Assembly (NCBI GenBank): GCA_050950065.1
Contig: JBMNGX010000003.1
Span: forward strand, 244,581 to 308,580
Length of the DNA stretch: 64,000 bases
Source of the DNA: JBAYOE01 sp050950065
GTDB taxonomy: Bacteria > Spirochaetota > Spirochaetia > Sphaerochaetales > Sphaerochaetaceae
Direction of reading: 5' to 3'
How positions within the stretch are numbered: the stretch's first letter is position 1; every line of letters begins with the position of its first letter. A model generated the notes under the pieces. That model was not told the DNA's origin. It made no database searches and saw only the letters and a list, made by a program, of their open reading frames with translations. Of this stretch, positions 1 to 8,287 are shown in pieces. Position numbers and translations under genes: made by a program.

Positions 1-1106
1 TAATCTAAGTTAAATTTATCACGTAAATCGGTTAACACTTTTTGTAAAGGTTTGTTCACTGGAACTCCTTTCTCTTTTCTGTATAACCAAGCTTCATACT
101 CTTTTTGTCCAGCTGTAAATATTCTTTCTTCTCCTGGGGCTTTTTCACTTTCTCTTAATTGAGCTAAGATAATTGAGGCAACTTTTTTAAAGATCTCTTT
201 ACCCATAAATCTACCTGGATCAATTGCAATAAAAAAGTGCCCAAGAGGATAAGGAATTGCATTGTGATTCTCATCAAAGCCGTTGAGTTCTTTCATAAAA
301 GCACCATCAGCTAATGCAGCACTTAAAATCTCAACAACTGTAGCTAATCCATACCCTTTATAACCACCAGTTAGCTCCCCAATTCCCCCTAATGGAGTTA
401 AAGCAGCTTCCCCAGTTGTCAAATCTTTTAAGATCTGTTTAGTATCTGTTCTGGTCTCTCCATTGCGTCCAATTACCCACCCCTCAGGTAGCTCTTTATC
501 ATTTCTTCCATAAACTTCAATCTTACCCCTTTGGGTTACGCTGGTTGAACAATCTAAAACAAAAGGAAACTCATCATCTGTTGGAAGCCCAAAAGTTAAA
601 GGGTTAGTTCCCAACATATTTTCCACCCCAAAAGTTGGAGCAATTGAGGGTCGAGCATTGGTTCCAGTGATTCCTATCATATCGGCACCAGTAGCCATTG
701 TGACATAATAGCCAGCAATTCCGTAGTGGTTGCTGTTACGAACAGCTACCATTCCCATCCCATACTCTTTGGCCTTTTCAATTGCCATTTCCATCGCTTT
801 TTTGGAAACTACCTGTCCCATTCCATTATTGCCATCAATAACAGCGGTGGTTTTATCATCTTTAATAATATCTATTTTAGTAACAGGGTCGATAATTCCA
901 ATCTCAATTCGATCGAGATAAATTGGCTTTAAGCGCCCTATTCCATGTGAATCTATTCCCCTCTTATCAGATTCGATTAAAACGTCGGCAACAATTTTGG
1001 CATCCTCTAAAGGAACTTTGCTGCTAACTAAAGTATCAACCATAAATCTGCTAAGTAATTCAAAGTCAATCCAATAAGAGTCTTTATATTGATTATCATT
1101 GTCCAT
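1..1106 (-). CDS. Ldh2-family malate/L-lactate dehydrogenase (partial, 3' end outside window)
   Basis: Translating the minus strand from an ATG at 1106 gives 368 uninterrupted residues that run off the window edge. The protein has the signatures of the NAD(P)-dependent malate/lactate/ureidoglycolate dehydrogenase family (Ldh_2, the MdhB/YlbC group): DSHGIGRL near residue 52, then SNHYGIAGYY, GTNPLTFGLPT and a Gly-rich GGYKGYGLA. These enzymes interconvert 2-oxoacids and 2-hydroxyacids in the cytoplasm. The start is supported by a GAGG Shine-Dalgarno seven bases upstream. The gene diverges from tRNA-Cys. Malate, lactate and ureidoglycolate specificities cannot be told apart by eye; the oxaloacetate decarboxylase nearby makes malate or lactate plausible. 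The family is near certain, the substrate is not. Confidence 0.9.
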   Translation of the reverse strand, partial: MDNDNQYKDSYWIDFELLSRFMVDTLVSSKVPLEDAKIVADVLIESDKRGIDSHGIGRLKPIYLDRIEIGIIDPVTKIDIIKDDKTTAVIDGNNGMGQVVSKKAMEMAIEKAKEYGMGMVAVRNSNHYGIAGYYVTMATGADMIGITGTNARPSIAPTFGVENMLGTNPLTFGLPTDDEFPFVLDCSTSVTQRGKIEVYGRNDKELPEGWVIGRNGETRTDTKQILKDLTTGEAALTPLGGIGELTGGYKGYGLATVVEILSAALADGAFMKELNGFDENHNAIPYPLGHFFIAIDPGRFMGKEIFKKVASIILAQLRESEKAPGEERIFTAGQKEYEAWLYRKEKGVPVNKPLQKVLTDLRDKFNLD

Positions 1107-1177
1107 ATCTTTCCTCTACCTCTATCTTACACCCTCTTTACTAGAGTTATAATCACCTACTAAAAAATTTAATCACC

Positions 1178-1206
1178 TTGCATTTCATCATTTTTTCTGC
1201 TATCTT
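1178..1206 (+). promoter_or_regulatory. Sigma-70-type promoter for tRNA-Cys
   Basis: TTGCAT (1178-1183), a 17-bp spacer and TATCTT (1201-1206) place the transcript start about 6 bp before the tRNA. Seen in sequence; not tested. Confidence 0.6.
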
Positions 1207-1218
1207 CGCTAAAGCAAT

Positions 1219-1290
1219 GGTGCCGTACCCAAGTGGTAAGGGAAAGGTCTGCAAAACCTCTATTCACCGGTTCGAATCCGGTCGGCACCT
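1219..1290 (+). tRNA. tRNA-Cys (anticodon GCA)
   Basis: A full cloverleaf is visible. The acceptor arm GGTGCCG pairs with CGGCACC and is followed by discriminator T. The anticodon loop contains GCA, and the T arm reads CCGGTTCGAATCCGG. The discriminator T (U73) is a known cysteine identity element. The CCA end is not encoded. A terminator follows after four bases. Confidence 0.96.
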
Positions 1291-1294
1291 TAAA

Positions 1295-1321
1295 GGGGAG
1301 CTATTTGGCTCTCCTTTTTTT
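1295..1321 (+). terminator. Rho-independent terminator of tRNA-Cys
   Basis: Stem GGGGAGC / GCTCTCC (one G-U pair), six-base loop, then seven T. The T-run overlaps the last two bases of the convergent minus-strand gene that ends at 1320. Confidence 0.85.
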
Positions 1322-2567
1322 ATTCTAAAAGTTTTTTCTCAAACTCTTTCAGAAAATGGAAAATCGAGTCACTTTCAATCAACGTCCACGCTTTTCCCCT
1401 TTTCAAAACTAGCCCTTCAACAACTTGTTCAACCTCTTGAATTCCCCCATCCATCTTTGGGTTCTCATAAGAGGTAAAGGCAGTGCCATATCTTAAGGTT
1501 CTAGTTTGTTGAGGTTTTATAGTTATGGTTGTCTCTTTGCCAAAAAGTGTTGGGTTCCCTAACGACTCTTTAAGGCCCAAATTATAATAACCAGTTGCAT
1601 TTTGAAGCCCCACAGAGAATGAGTAGTCTGTCCCTCCATCGTAAAGGGCATAGGGGGTAAAAGGTCTCCCCCCATACTGCATCGACAAGTTGTTGAAGTT
1701 CAAAATTATCTCATCTTCATCAGTTGAGGCAGCAGGACCAGTAAAGAAGGTGAAGTAAACCATCTTCATTCTTGGATTAAGCACTGAAGCGTAACCCAAC
1801 TTAGCATCATCTGGGATTTTACCTGTGACAAAGTCGGTAGTGCCAGTAACAGAGGGGACAACTTTTAAATCAATTAATTGTCCATTACGTAAAGGGGCTT
1901 TACTTAAATCATCAAACTCAGCTGATGGTTTAAGTCTACCAACTTGCTCTAAGGAGCGCTCTAAAGGGGAGACTGAGTAGTAATCAGCACTCAAATCGAT
2001 TATTGAACCTGTCTCTAAAAAAGGAGAACCAACTGAATTGTGCCACCCACTGTTGGCAATTATATCTTTAGAACCTAGGTTCTTAATAATTACACTGCTG
2101 TATAAAACGGGGTGTGATGGGAGCATCATCTCAATTTTAAAGGCTACAAAAGGGTAATCTTCATTAGGACTCACCATCTTAAATAAGATCCAGTTAGCTC
2201 CAGTTTCCCCATCGGTTCCATATTTTTGTACACTCCACATCTCAGTTGCTGCAAAACCGTGTTCAGGGTGATAAACCTCCCCCACTTGTTGAGCTGGTCC
2301 ATAGTTAGGAAAACAGAAAAAATTTCCCCCAAGGTAGTACAAAAGAGGCCTGTTTTGCCAAAATGCTTGGTTGTACTCTTTATCAAAAAAGTGTTGAGTA
2401 CCTCTAAAGTAGGGTAAGGGGTGGGCATTTACCCTCCCCCCATTGTTTGTTAAGTTGCTCAACTCTAAAACTATTGAGCCTTGATCTTCAATGACAGCTT
2501 TTATTGTGTCATTTGAGATAACTGAGGCCATCCTGTTTTCCCAAAGTTGTAACCTCTTAACGTCCAT
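1320..2567 (-). CDS. Unrecognised conserved protein, possibly galactose-mutarotase/carbohydrate-binding fold
   Basis: This is a 415-residue soluble protein without a signal peptide or membrane segment. I do not recognise the family with certainty. It is rich in beta-strand-like stretches and aromatic residues, with repeated short motifs such as HPEHGFAATEMW (about residue 100) and GWHNSVGSPFL (about 195). That composition and a histidine followed by a Gly-rich strand resemble aldose-1-epimerase-like (galactose mutarotase fold) proteins that bind sugars, but the catalytic residues cannot be assigned. A GAGGG Shine-Dalgarno supports the ATG at 2567. It lies 11 bp downstream of the SIMPL lipoprotein gene on the same strand, so it is probably the last gene of that operon. 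Confidence 0.55.
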   Translation of the reverse strand: MDVKRLQLWENRMASVISNDTIKAVIEDQGSIVLELSNLTNNGGRVNAHPLPYFRGTQHFFDKEYNQAFWQNRPLLYYLGGNFFCFPNYGPAQQVGEVYHPEHGFAATEMWSVQKYGTDGETGANWILFKMVSPNEDYPFVAFKIEMMLPSHPVLYSSVIIKNLGSKDIIANSGWHNSVGSPFLETGSIIDLSADYYSVSPLERSLEQVGRLKPSAEFDDLSKAPLRNGQLIDLKVVPSVTGTTDFVTGKIPDDAKLGYASVLNPRMKMVYFTFFTGPAASTDEDEIILNFNNLSMQYGGRPFTPYALYDGGTDYSFSVGLQNATGYYNLGLKESLGNPTLFGKETTITIKPQQTRTLRYGTAFTSYENPKMDGGIQEVEQVVEGLVLKRGKAWTLIESDSIFHFLKEFEKKLLE

Positions 2568-2578
2568 TTAACTACCCT

Positions 2579-3274
2579 CTACAACAGTTCAATTGTGATA
2601 CTGACACTCGATGAGAACTCCAATTGCCCCGAGGGGAGATTGAATGAGGAGGTGTCTGCACGCATAACCATAGCTGCTTCAGCTTTTAAAATTGGGCTGT
2701 TGGATTGATTAGTTCCTTCAATTATTGTAAGCACTTTGCCCAACTTAACATTAGAAGCATCAGCAAACTCAGCTGCTTTTTTAGTTGCATTTTCAATTGC
2801 TAAAGCTCTACTTTCACTATATTCAGATGCGCTGTTTTGTTTTGAAAAGTTTATTGAATTAATTGAGATGTTATCGATTTGAGCAATTTGGTCTAACAAA
2901 GTTGCCAAAGTAGTTTCTAAATCTTCAACTTCAATGAACAAACTTTGACTAACTCTTTGACCAACTAAAAACTGCTCTCCATCTTTATACCTGTACTCAG
3001 GATAAATATTCAAAGAGGTAGTTTTAATTTTATCATCTTCTATCTTTGCCTCTTTAACTATTTTTAAAACTTGATCAACTTTAGCTGTTGTCAATTTTTG
3101 AGCTTCACTGGTTGTTGGTGCAATTTCACTAACACTTAAGTTAAATGTGGCCATATCGGCTTTAGCGTAAGTTGTCCCTACTCCACTAACTGAAATAGTT
3201 CTTTGGTTAGTAGTAGTTGTACATCCAACTAACAGTGTTGCAATAAGTAAAACAAAAACAATGTACTTTTTCAT
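2579..3274 (-). CDS. SIMPL-domain (DUF541) lipoprotein
   Basis: The 231-residue product starts with a classic lipoprotein signal: two lysines, a hydrophobic stretch and the lipobox LVGC, with the lipidated cysteine at residue 18. The mature part is a single SIMPL/DUF541 domain, recognisable from TISVSGVGTTYAKADMATFNLSV at its start and the Ile/Ser-rich end. Homologues (E. coli YggE, Brucella BP26) sit in the periplasm or outer membrane and are linked to oxidative stress, but their molecular role is not established. The start codon overlaps the Nudix stop by four bases (ATGA), so the two are translationally coupled. The lspA gene at 34.8 kb would supply the peptidase for its signal. Confidence 0.85.
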   Translation of the reverse strand: MKKYIVFVLLIATLLVGCTTTTNQRTISVSGVGTTYAKADMATFNLSVSEIAPTTSEAQKLTTAKVDQVLKIVKEAKIEDDKIKTTSLNIYPEYRYKDGEQFLVGQRVSQSLFIEVEDLETTLATLLDQIAQIDNISINSINFSKQNSASEYSESRALAIENATKKAAEFADASNVKLGKVLTIIEGTNQSNSPILKAEAAMVMRADTSSFNLPSGQLEFSSSVSITIELL

Positions 3275-3873
3275 CTTATCTCCTGTGGCAATAGGTATCT
3301 ATTTTTGTGTGCATAACGCAAAAAGAAAGCTTGCGCTATCATCATAATCCCATTGTCAAAATCTTCAGTTCCCATCATTGAAATCACTTGATCAACTGGG
3401 AGTGTTAATATATCGAGTTGTTCGTTGGGGTCTAAACTTTGCTTTCCTGTAGCAACTACCCCTTCAACTAAATAGAACCAAACTCGGTTGTTCATAAAAG
3501 CTGGATTTGGAGAAACCGAGCCCAATTCAACAACATTGCCAGTTGGCTTATAACCAGTCTCTTCTTCCAACTCTCTTAAAGCTGCCTCTTTAGGACTCTC
3601 CCCCTCATCAACAATTCCTGCTGGAAATTCTATTGTTACCGAATCACTGCCGTGTCTGTATTGGCGCACCATAACAAAAGAAGGTCCTTTATTTAGATCC
3701 ATAAACCAAGGAATTACAGTTGCCCACTTGGGGGCATCTAATTCAATAAAATCCCCTTTTCTCCCATCAGTTGATTGACGATGTACCCTTTTGATATCAA
3801 AAAGGGGGGTCTCGTAAATTTTTTCTTTCTTTAAAGTTTCCCACCAAAGGTGAAGCTTTTTCTCTTTATCCAC
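3271..3873 (-). CDS. Nudix hydrolase, ADP-ribose pyrophosphatase type
   Basis: A 200-residue cytosolic Nudix protein. The full Nudix box (G-x5-E-x7-REUxEExGU) is intact at residues 86-108, reading GIVDEGESPKEAALRELEEE followed by TGY. The domain arrangement and the loop SVSPNPAFMNNRVWFYLVEG are like ADP-ribose/NDP-sugar pyrophosphatases, which hydrolyse nucleoside diphosphates linked to another moiety. The initiation codon is GTG (3873-3871), and its first G is the last base of the upstream gene's TAG stop, so translation is probably coupled. The exact substrate is an inference. Confidence 0.85.
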   Translation of the reverse strand: MDKEKKLHLWWETLKKEKIYETPLFDIKRVHRQSTDGRKGDFIELDAPKWATVIPWFMDLNKGPSFVMVRQYRHGSDSVTIEFPAGIVDEGESPKEAALRELEEETGYKPTGNVVELGSVSPNPAFMNNRVWFYLVEGVVATGKQSLDPNEQLDILTLPVDQVISMMGTEDFDNGIMMIAQAFFLRYAHKNRYLLPQEIR

Positions 3874-4394
3874 TATTTTTTCCTAGTTGAGTAGGCTGTA
3901 GCTTTTTCTAAAAAAGTGGCAATCTTTGTTGCATCTTTTGCTTTAGTATCAAAAGGACCCATATAAGGTAAATCCTCTTTCAAAGCCACTTCTATGGCAT
4001 AGCTTTTCTCTACTACATCTAACTCTACCACACCTAAGAGGGCTAACCTATACTCTCGCATAAAAATTAATGAACGCTTTATATCTAAAAAAGCACTTTT
4101 TGCACTTTTAGTTACAATTATTACTCCACTAAGTTCACTTATAGTTTGGCACAGTTGGTGATGAACTTTGCCTATCCTTTCTGGGCTGTTGATAATTAAA
4201 AAATCTAAAGGTTGTTCTTCAAGATTTTCTAACTTATCCGCTTCAATTAATTTTGAGATATAACCATCTTTGTTTAATTGTTTATTCAGCGATAAACCAA
4301 AGGTGTTTTTATCGAGTTTTTCTTTGTCACTGAGAAGCAATATTTTAAGACCAACTTGCTGAAGTTTCTTGTTTAATGATTTTGTTGTATTCAC
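3873..4394 (-). CDS. Mrp/ApbC-like protein with degenerate (pseudo) P-loop
   Basis: A 173-residue protein whose body aligns with the Mrp/ApbC/MinD class of P-loop ATPases. LDFLIINSPERIGKVHHQLC matches the Mrp segment around its Walker B region (typically LD-L-IID-PPGTGD), and GVIIVTKSAKSAFLDIKRSL with LALLGVVEL match the following strands. Where Mrp has SGKGGVGKST, this protein reads SDKEKLDKNT (about residue 22), so all P-loop glycines are lost and ATP binding is unlikely. It is also about 100 residues shorter than Mrp and lacks the CxxC Fe-S motif. It starts with GTG after an AGGGAG Shine-Dalgarno and opens a four-gene minus-strand operon. The function is unknown. Confidence 0.6.
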   Translation of the reverse strand: MNTTKSLNKKLQQVGLKILLLSDKEKLDKNTFGLSLNKQLNKDGYISKLIEADKLENLEEQPLDFLIINSPERIGKVHHQLCQTISELSGVIIVTKSAKSAFLDIKRSLIFMREYRLALLGVVELDVVEKSYAIEVALKEDLPYMGPFDTKAKDATKIATFLEKATAYSTRKK

Positions 4395-4496
4395 AAAGAC
4401 TCCCTGTATAATTAAAAACTTTAGTCGTCTATTTAATAAAAAGCAATAACAGAGTTAGTTTAACCTCTTTTATCACTTATATATAAGCATTAGACC

Positions 4497-4525
4497 TTGA
4501 AAGAGAAACTTAAGTTAGTTATAGT
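4497..4525 (+). promoter_or_regulatory. Promoter of the oad operon
   Basis: TTGAAA (4497-4502), 17-bp spacer and TATAGT (4520-4525) predict a start near 4532, giving a 5' leader of about 56 nt before oadG. Confidence 0.55.
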
Positions 4526-4541
4526 TAGATGATTTCTTTTA

Positions 4542-4557
4542 ACCCTTAATCAAGGGT
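4542..4557 (+). promoter_or_regulatory. Small perfect inverted repeat in the oad leader
   Basis: ACCCTT-AATC-AAGGGT, a perfect 6-bp stem with a 4-base loop. It lies just downstream of the predicted transcript start and 30 bp before the oadG ATG. It could be an operator or an RNA hairpin; nothing else distinguishes these. Confidence 0.35.
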
Positions 4558-4587
4558 AAGAATTAATTTAGTCAAGGAGCACATTAC

Positions 4588-4860
4588 ATGCTACAACAAA
4601 TGCCAAAAGAATTACTTATTGAGCAAGTTAATAATGGGCTGATTTTGATGGTTTTAGGGATGGGAGTTGTCTTTGTTTTCCTAACATTGTTAGTATTTAC
4701 AACAAAACTTCTTTCTACTTTAGTTATTAAATTTATGCCCGAACAAAGTGTTGCACAGCGTCCCGCTAGCGCTACGGTTAGTGCCTCAAGTGTAACAACA
4801 TCTACTGATACAGAAATTGCTGCAGCTATTACAGCTGCCGTCGCGCACTCGAAGCGCTAG
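4588..4860 (+). CDS. oadG: Oxaloacetate decarboxylase gamma subunit (sodium pump)
   Basis: A 90-residue protein with one N-terminal membrane helix (LILMVLGMGVVFVFLTLLVF, residues 18-37) and an Ala/Thr/Ser-rich hydrophilic tail, the usual build of OadG/MmdD small subunits. In the OadGAB complex, gamma anchors the alpha carboxyltransferase to the beta membrane pump and promotes assembly. The position directly upstream of oadA and oadB in the same direction confirms the identity. A GGAG Shine-Dalgarno precedes the ATG. It is the first gene of the operon. Confidence 0.88.
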   Translation: MLQQMPKELLIEQVNNGLILMVLGMGVVFVFLTLLVFTTKLLSTLVIKFMPEQSVAQRPASATVSASSVTTSTDTEIAAAITAAVAHSKR

Positions 4861-4880
4861 TAAACTTCCAAGGAGACCCT

Positions 4881-6981
4881 ATGAAAAAGGTAAAATTTAT
4901 GTGTACAGCATTCAGAGACGGATTTCAGTCTGTCTATGGTGCTAGAGTATTTACTAAAGACTTTATGCCCGCAGTTGCTGCTGCAAAAGATGCTGGTATT
5001 ACCCACTTTGAAGCTGGTGGTGGTGCAAGATTCCAATCGCTTTACTTCTACACAAATGAAGATGCATTTGACATGATGGACCAATTTAGAGAAGTTGCAG
5101 GTCCTGACGCCGATCTACAAACTCTCTCAAGAGGTATTAACGTTGTTGGACTAGAGTCCCAACCACGCGATATTATTAAACTTCATGCTCAACTATTTGC
5201 TAAGCATGGAATTTCAACAATTAGAAACTTTGACGCCCTTAACGATGTTGACAACCTAATCGACAGTGGGCGTGCAATTCACGAAGCTGGCCTTAGACAC
5301 GAAGTTGCTGTTACTATGATGGCACTTCCTCCTGGGGCAAATGGTGCTCACGATGCAGATTTCTATATGAAAACTCTTCAAGATATCTTAGATGCAGAGA
5401 TTCCTTACGATTCAGTCTGTTTCAAAGATGCTAGTGGAACAACAACCCCAAAAGTTGTTTATGAGACAATCAAAAGAGCTCGTAAGCTCCTTGGAAAAGA
5501 TATGAATATCGTATTCCACTCTCACGACACAGCTGGTGTGTGTATTCAACAATACATGAGCGCACTAGAAGCTGGTGCTGATCAAGTGGATCTTTCTTTA
5601 ATGCCCGCCTCTGGTGGTACATGTCAGCCCGACGTTATCACAATGTGGCACGCACTAAGGGGAACCGATTACACCTTAGATATCGATATTGATAAAGTTA
5701 TGGAAGCTGAGAGAATCTTCCAAGAGGCTATGGATGATTACTTCCTACCTCCTGAGGCAACTCAAGTTAACCCCCTTATCCCATTCAGCCCACTTCCTGG
5801 TGGAGCTTTAACAGCAAATACACAAATGCTTAGAGATAACGGTTTAATGGATCGTTACACCGATATCACCAAAGCAATGGTTGATGTTGTAGCTAAAGGT
5901 GGATATGCAACAAGTGTTACCCCTGTTAGCCAATTCTACTTCCAACAAGCTTTCAACAACGTAATGTTTGGCGATTGGAAAAAAATTGCTGATGGGTATG
6001 GCAAGATGGTCCTTGGCTACTTTGGAAAAACTCCAGTAGCAGCCCGATGCAAAGATTATGAAAATTGCTGAAGAGCAATTAGGCTTAAAACCAACTAAAG
6101 AGAAAGCTGTTGATATCAACGATAAAGATCCCAAAAAAGGGCGCAAAGCTGCTATCGAAATGCTTAAAGCTGAAAATCTTCCCGAAACAGAAGAGAACAT
6201 CTTCATTGCAGCTTCTTGTAAAGAGAAAGGTATTTTATACCTCACAGGAAATGCAAAAGTTAACGGCGTAAGATTTAAGAGCCAAGAGAAACCTGCTGCT
6301 CAAGCTGGCAGTAGCGATGGTGGATATACAGTACAAGTTAACAACAACTCATACGCAGTTGAACTTAAAGGTTCACAAGCTGTTGTTAATGGTGTTTCTT
6401 ATAACATCTCTGTTACTGAAGGAATCACTCAACAAGTTGCACCAGTTGCTGCTGCTCCTGTTGCCACAACAACTGAAAGAGTTGATGTTAAAGCACCAAT
6501 GCCCGGCCTTATTTTAAGAACTGAGGTTAAAGTTGGTGATAAAGTTAAAGAGAACGACGTTCTAATGGTTATGGAAGCAATGAAGATGGAAAATGAAATC
6601 TTCGCTCCAGCTGATGGAACTGTTTTAGAGATTAAAGTAAAACAAGGTGATCAACTCAACGCAGACGATGTTCTACTAGTTATTGGTCAAGAGGGTGCAC
6701 CTGTAGCCGCTGCTCCTGTAGCCGCTGCTCCTGCCCCTGTCGCTGCAGCTCCAGCTCCAACTTCTGGTGGAACTGAAGTTAAAGCTCCAATGCCCGGCTT
6801 AGTTCTTCGCATAGAGGCTAAAGTTGGCGATCAAGTTGCTGAGAATGACTTACTACTAGTTATGGAAGCGATGAAGATGGAGAATGAGATTTTTGCTCCT
6901 GTCGGCGGTACTGTTAGAGATATTATTGTGAAACAGGGTGATCAATTAATGGCAGACGACGTATTAGTCATTATTGGTTAA
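4881..6981 (+). CDS. oadA: Oxaloacetate decarboxylase alpha subunit with two biotinyl domains; one-base frameshift
   Basis: Alpha transfers the carboxyl group of oxaloacetate to biotin. The first frame (4881-6071) has the carboxyltransferase TIM barrel: RDGFQS near the start, FKDASG with the catalytic lysine, and HSHDTAG metal-ligand histidines. It then runs into a premature TGA. The second frame picks up the homology at 6043 (PDAKIMKIAEEQLGLKPTKE), so a single extra G around 6042 breaks the gene; removing it gives one protein of about 699 residues. The C-terminus carries two complete biotinyl domains, each with MEAMKMENEIF; the biotinylated lysine codons are at 6583-6585 and 6874-6876. An Ala-Pro-rich linker joins them. 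Most alpha subunits have one such domain. Whether the frameshift is real or a sequencing error cannot be decided here. Confidence 0.9.
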
Positions 6982-6993
6982 AGGAGTTTAGAG

Positions 6994-8220
6994 ATGATTG
7001 GACAAGCGTTTACGCAACTATGGGAAACTACAGGTATTGTAGGATTCCTAGCAGCTGGTGGATGGGGAAACTTAGTTATGATCGTAGTTGGTCTAGTTCT
7101 CCTCTACTTAGCCATAAGCAAAGGGTTTGAGCCTCTACTTCTAGTACCAATTGGATTTGGAGCCATTTTAGCAAACATTCCTTTTGCCTATATTGCTGCA
7201 ATTGACCCCACTAGCGCTAATGCCGCTGCTGGATTTATAAAAATATTGTACGACATGGGTATAGAGACCGGTTTATTCCCAATTCTCATTTTCATGGGAG
7301 TTGGGGCAATGACCGACTTTGGCCCACTGATTGCAAACCCAAAGACCCTCCTACTTGGTGCCTCTGCCCAAATTGGAATCTTTGTAGCTTTGATTGGAGC
7401 TTTGTTGTTAAGTTTCATCCCAGGAATTAGCTTCGACTTACACGCTGCTGCCTCAATTGGAATCATTGGAGGAGCTGATGGCCCTACAGCAATTTATGTT
7501 ACTAGTAGATTGGCCCCAGACTTACTTGGTTCAATAGCAGTAGCTGCCTATTCATACATGGCACTAGTGCCCATTATTCAACCCCCAATTATGAAACTCT
7601 TAACAACTAAAGAGGAGCGTTTAATTAGAATGCAACAACTTAGACCAGTTTCTAAGACTGAGAAGATTCTCTTCCCAATCTCTGTATTGGCTATTTGTGC
7701 ATTCCTACTTCCCTCTGCAACTCCCTTAATTGGAGCTTTGATGTTTGGTAATCTAGCTAAAGAGTGTGGTGTTGTTAACCGCTTAAGCGACACAATGCAA
7801 AATGCTCTTATGAACATTGTTACTATCTTCTTAGGTCTCTCTGTTGGTTCTAAAATGGAAGCAGGTGCATTCTTAAACTTAAACACCTTAGGTATTTTAC
7901 TCTTAGGAATGGTTGCTTTCTCACTAGGAACTGGTGGTGGAGTCTTAATTGCTAAGTTGATGAATAAAATTGATCGCAAGAACCCTGTTAACCCCTTAAT
8001 TGGATCAGCAGGAGTCTCTGCAGTACCTATGGCTGCTCGTGTATCGAGTAAGGTTGGACAAGAGTACAACCCACAAAACTTCTTGTTGATGCACGCCATG
8101 GGACCAAACGTAGCTGGTGTTATTGGTTCAGCAGTAGCTGCTGGAATATTATTGGCAGTAGTTCCTTTCATGGAGCAACTAGTTGATGGTGTTAGACCTG
8201 CACTAGCGTTGTTTATGTAA
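6994..8220 (+). CDS. oadB: Oxaloacetate decarboxylase beta subunit (Na+ translocating)
   Basis: A 408-residue integral membrane protein with about nine to eleven hydrophobic segments, the family length for OadB/GcdB/MmdB. Conserved blocks are visible: GVGAMTDFGPLIANPKTLLLG around residue 105, IGIIGGADGPTAIYV around 155 (with the aspartate thought to bind Na+), and NPLIGSAGVSAVPMAARV around 335. It decarboxylates carboxybiotin and couples this to Na+ export. It follows oadA by 12 bp with an AGGAG-type Shine-Dalgarno. The decarboxylase could equally act on another carboxylated substrate, such as methylmalonyl-CoA, but the alpha subunit looks like OadA. Confidence 0.93.
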   Translation: MIGQAFTQLWETTGIVGFLAAGGWGNLVMIVVGLVLLYLAISKGFEPLLLVPIGFGAILANIPFAYIAAIDPTSANAAAGFIKILYDMGIETGLFPILIFMGVGAMTDFGPLIANPKTLLLGASAQIGIFVALIGALLLSFIPGISFDLHAAASIGIIGGADGPTAIYVTSRLAPDLLGSIAVAAYSYMALVPIIQPPIMKLLTTKEERLIRMQQLRPVSKTEKILFPISVLAICAFLLPSATPLIGALMFGNLAKECGVVNRLSDTMQNALMNIVTIFLGLSVGSKMEAGAFLNLNTLGILLLGMVAFSLGTGGGVLIAKLMNKIDRKNPVNPLIGSAGVSAVPMAARVSSKVGQEYNPQNFLLMHAMGPNVAGVIGSAVAAGILLAVVPFMEQLVDGVRPALALFM

Positions 8221-8227
8221 AAACCCA

Positions 8228-8251
8228 AGGGGCCCGCAAGGGCCTCTTTTT
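8228..8251 (+). terminator. Terminator of the oad operon
   Basis: AGGGGCCC-GCAA-GGGCCTCT hairpin with a stable GNRA-type loop, followed by a short T-run, eight bases after the oadB stop. The -35 box of the next gene begins right after it. Confidence 0.9.
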
Positions 8252-8252
8252 A

Positions 8253-8281
8253 TTGCACTCTATATAATTTTCGTCTATGCT
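8253..8281 (+). promoter_or_regulatory. Promoter placing the transcript start at the ATG of the esterase gene
   Basis: TTGCAC (8253-8258), 17 bp, TATGCT (8276-8281), six bases, then ATG at 8288. An alternative -10, TATAAT at 8263-8268, lacks a good -35 and would give a leader of about 12 nt. Neither leaves room for a Shine-Dalgarno. Confidence 0.5.
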
Positions 8282-8287
8282 AATTTT

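Noticed and set aside
6030..6060. Programmed +1 frameshift in oadA
   Set aside because: The context GCA-GCC-CGA has no known slippery pattern, stop codon at the shift or stimulatory stem; a sequencing error or simple mutation is more likely.
7578..8228. Minus-strand 216-residue ORF opposite oadB
   Set aside because: It is the shadow of oadB codon usage, with no ribosome site and no sensible protein pattern.
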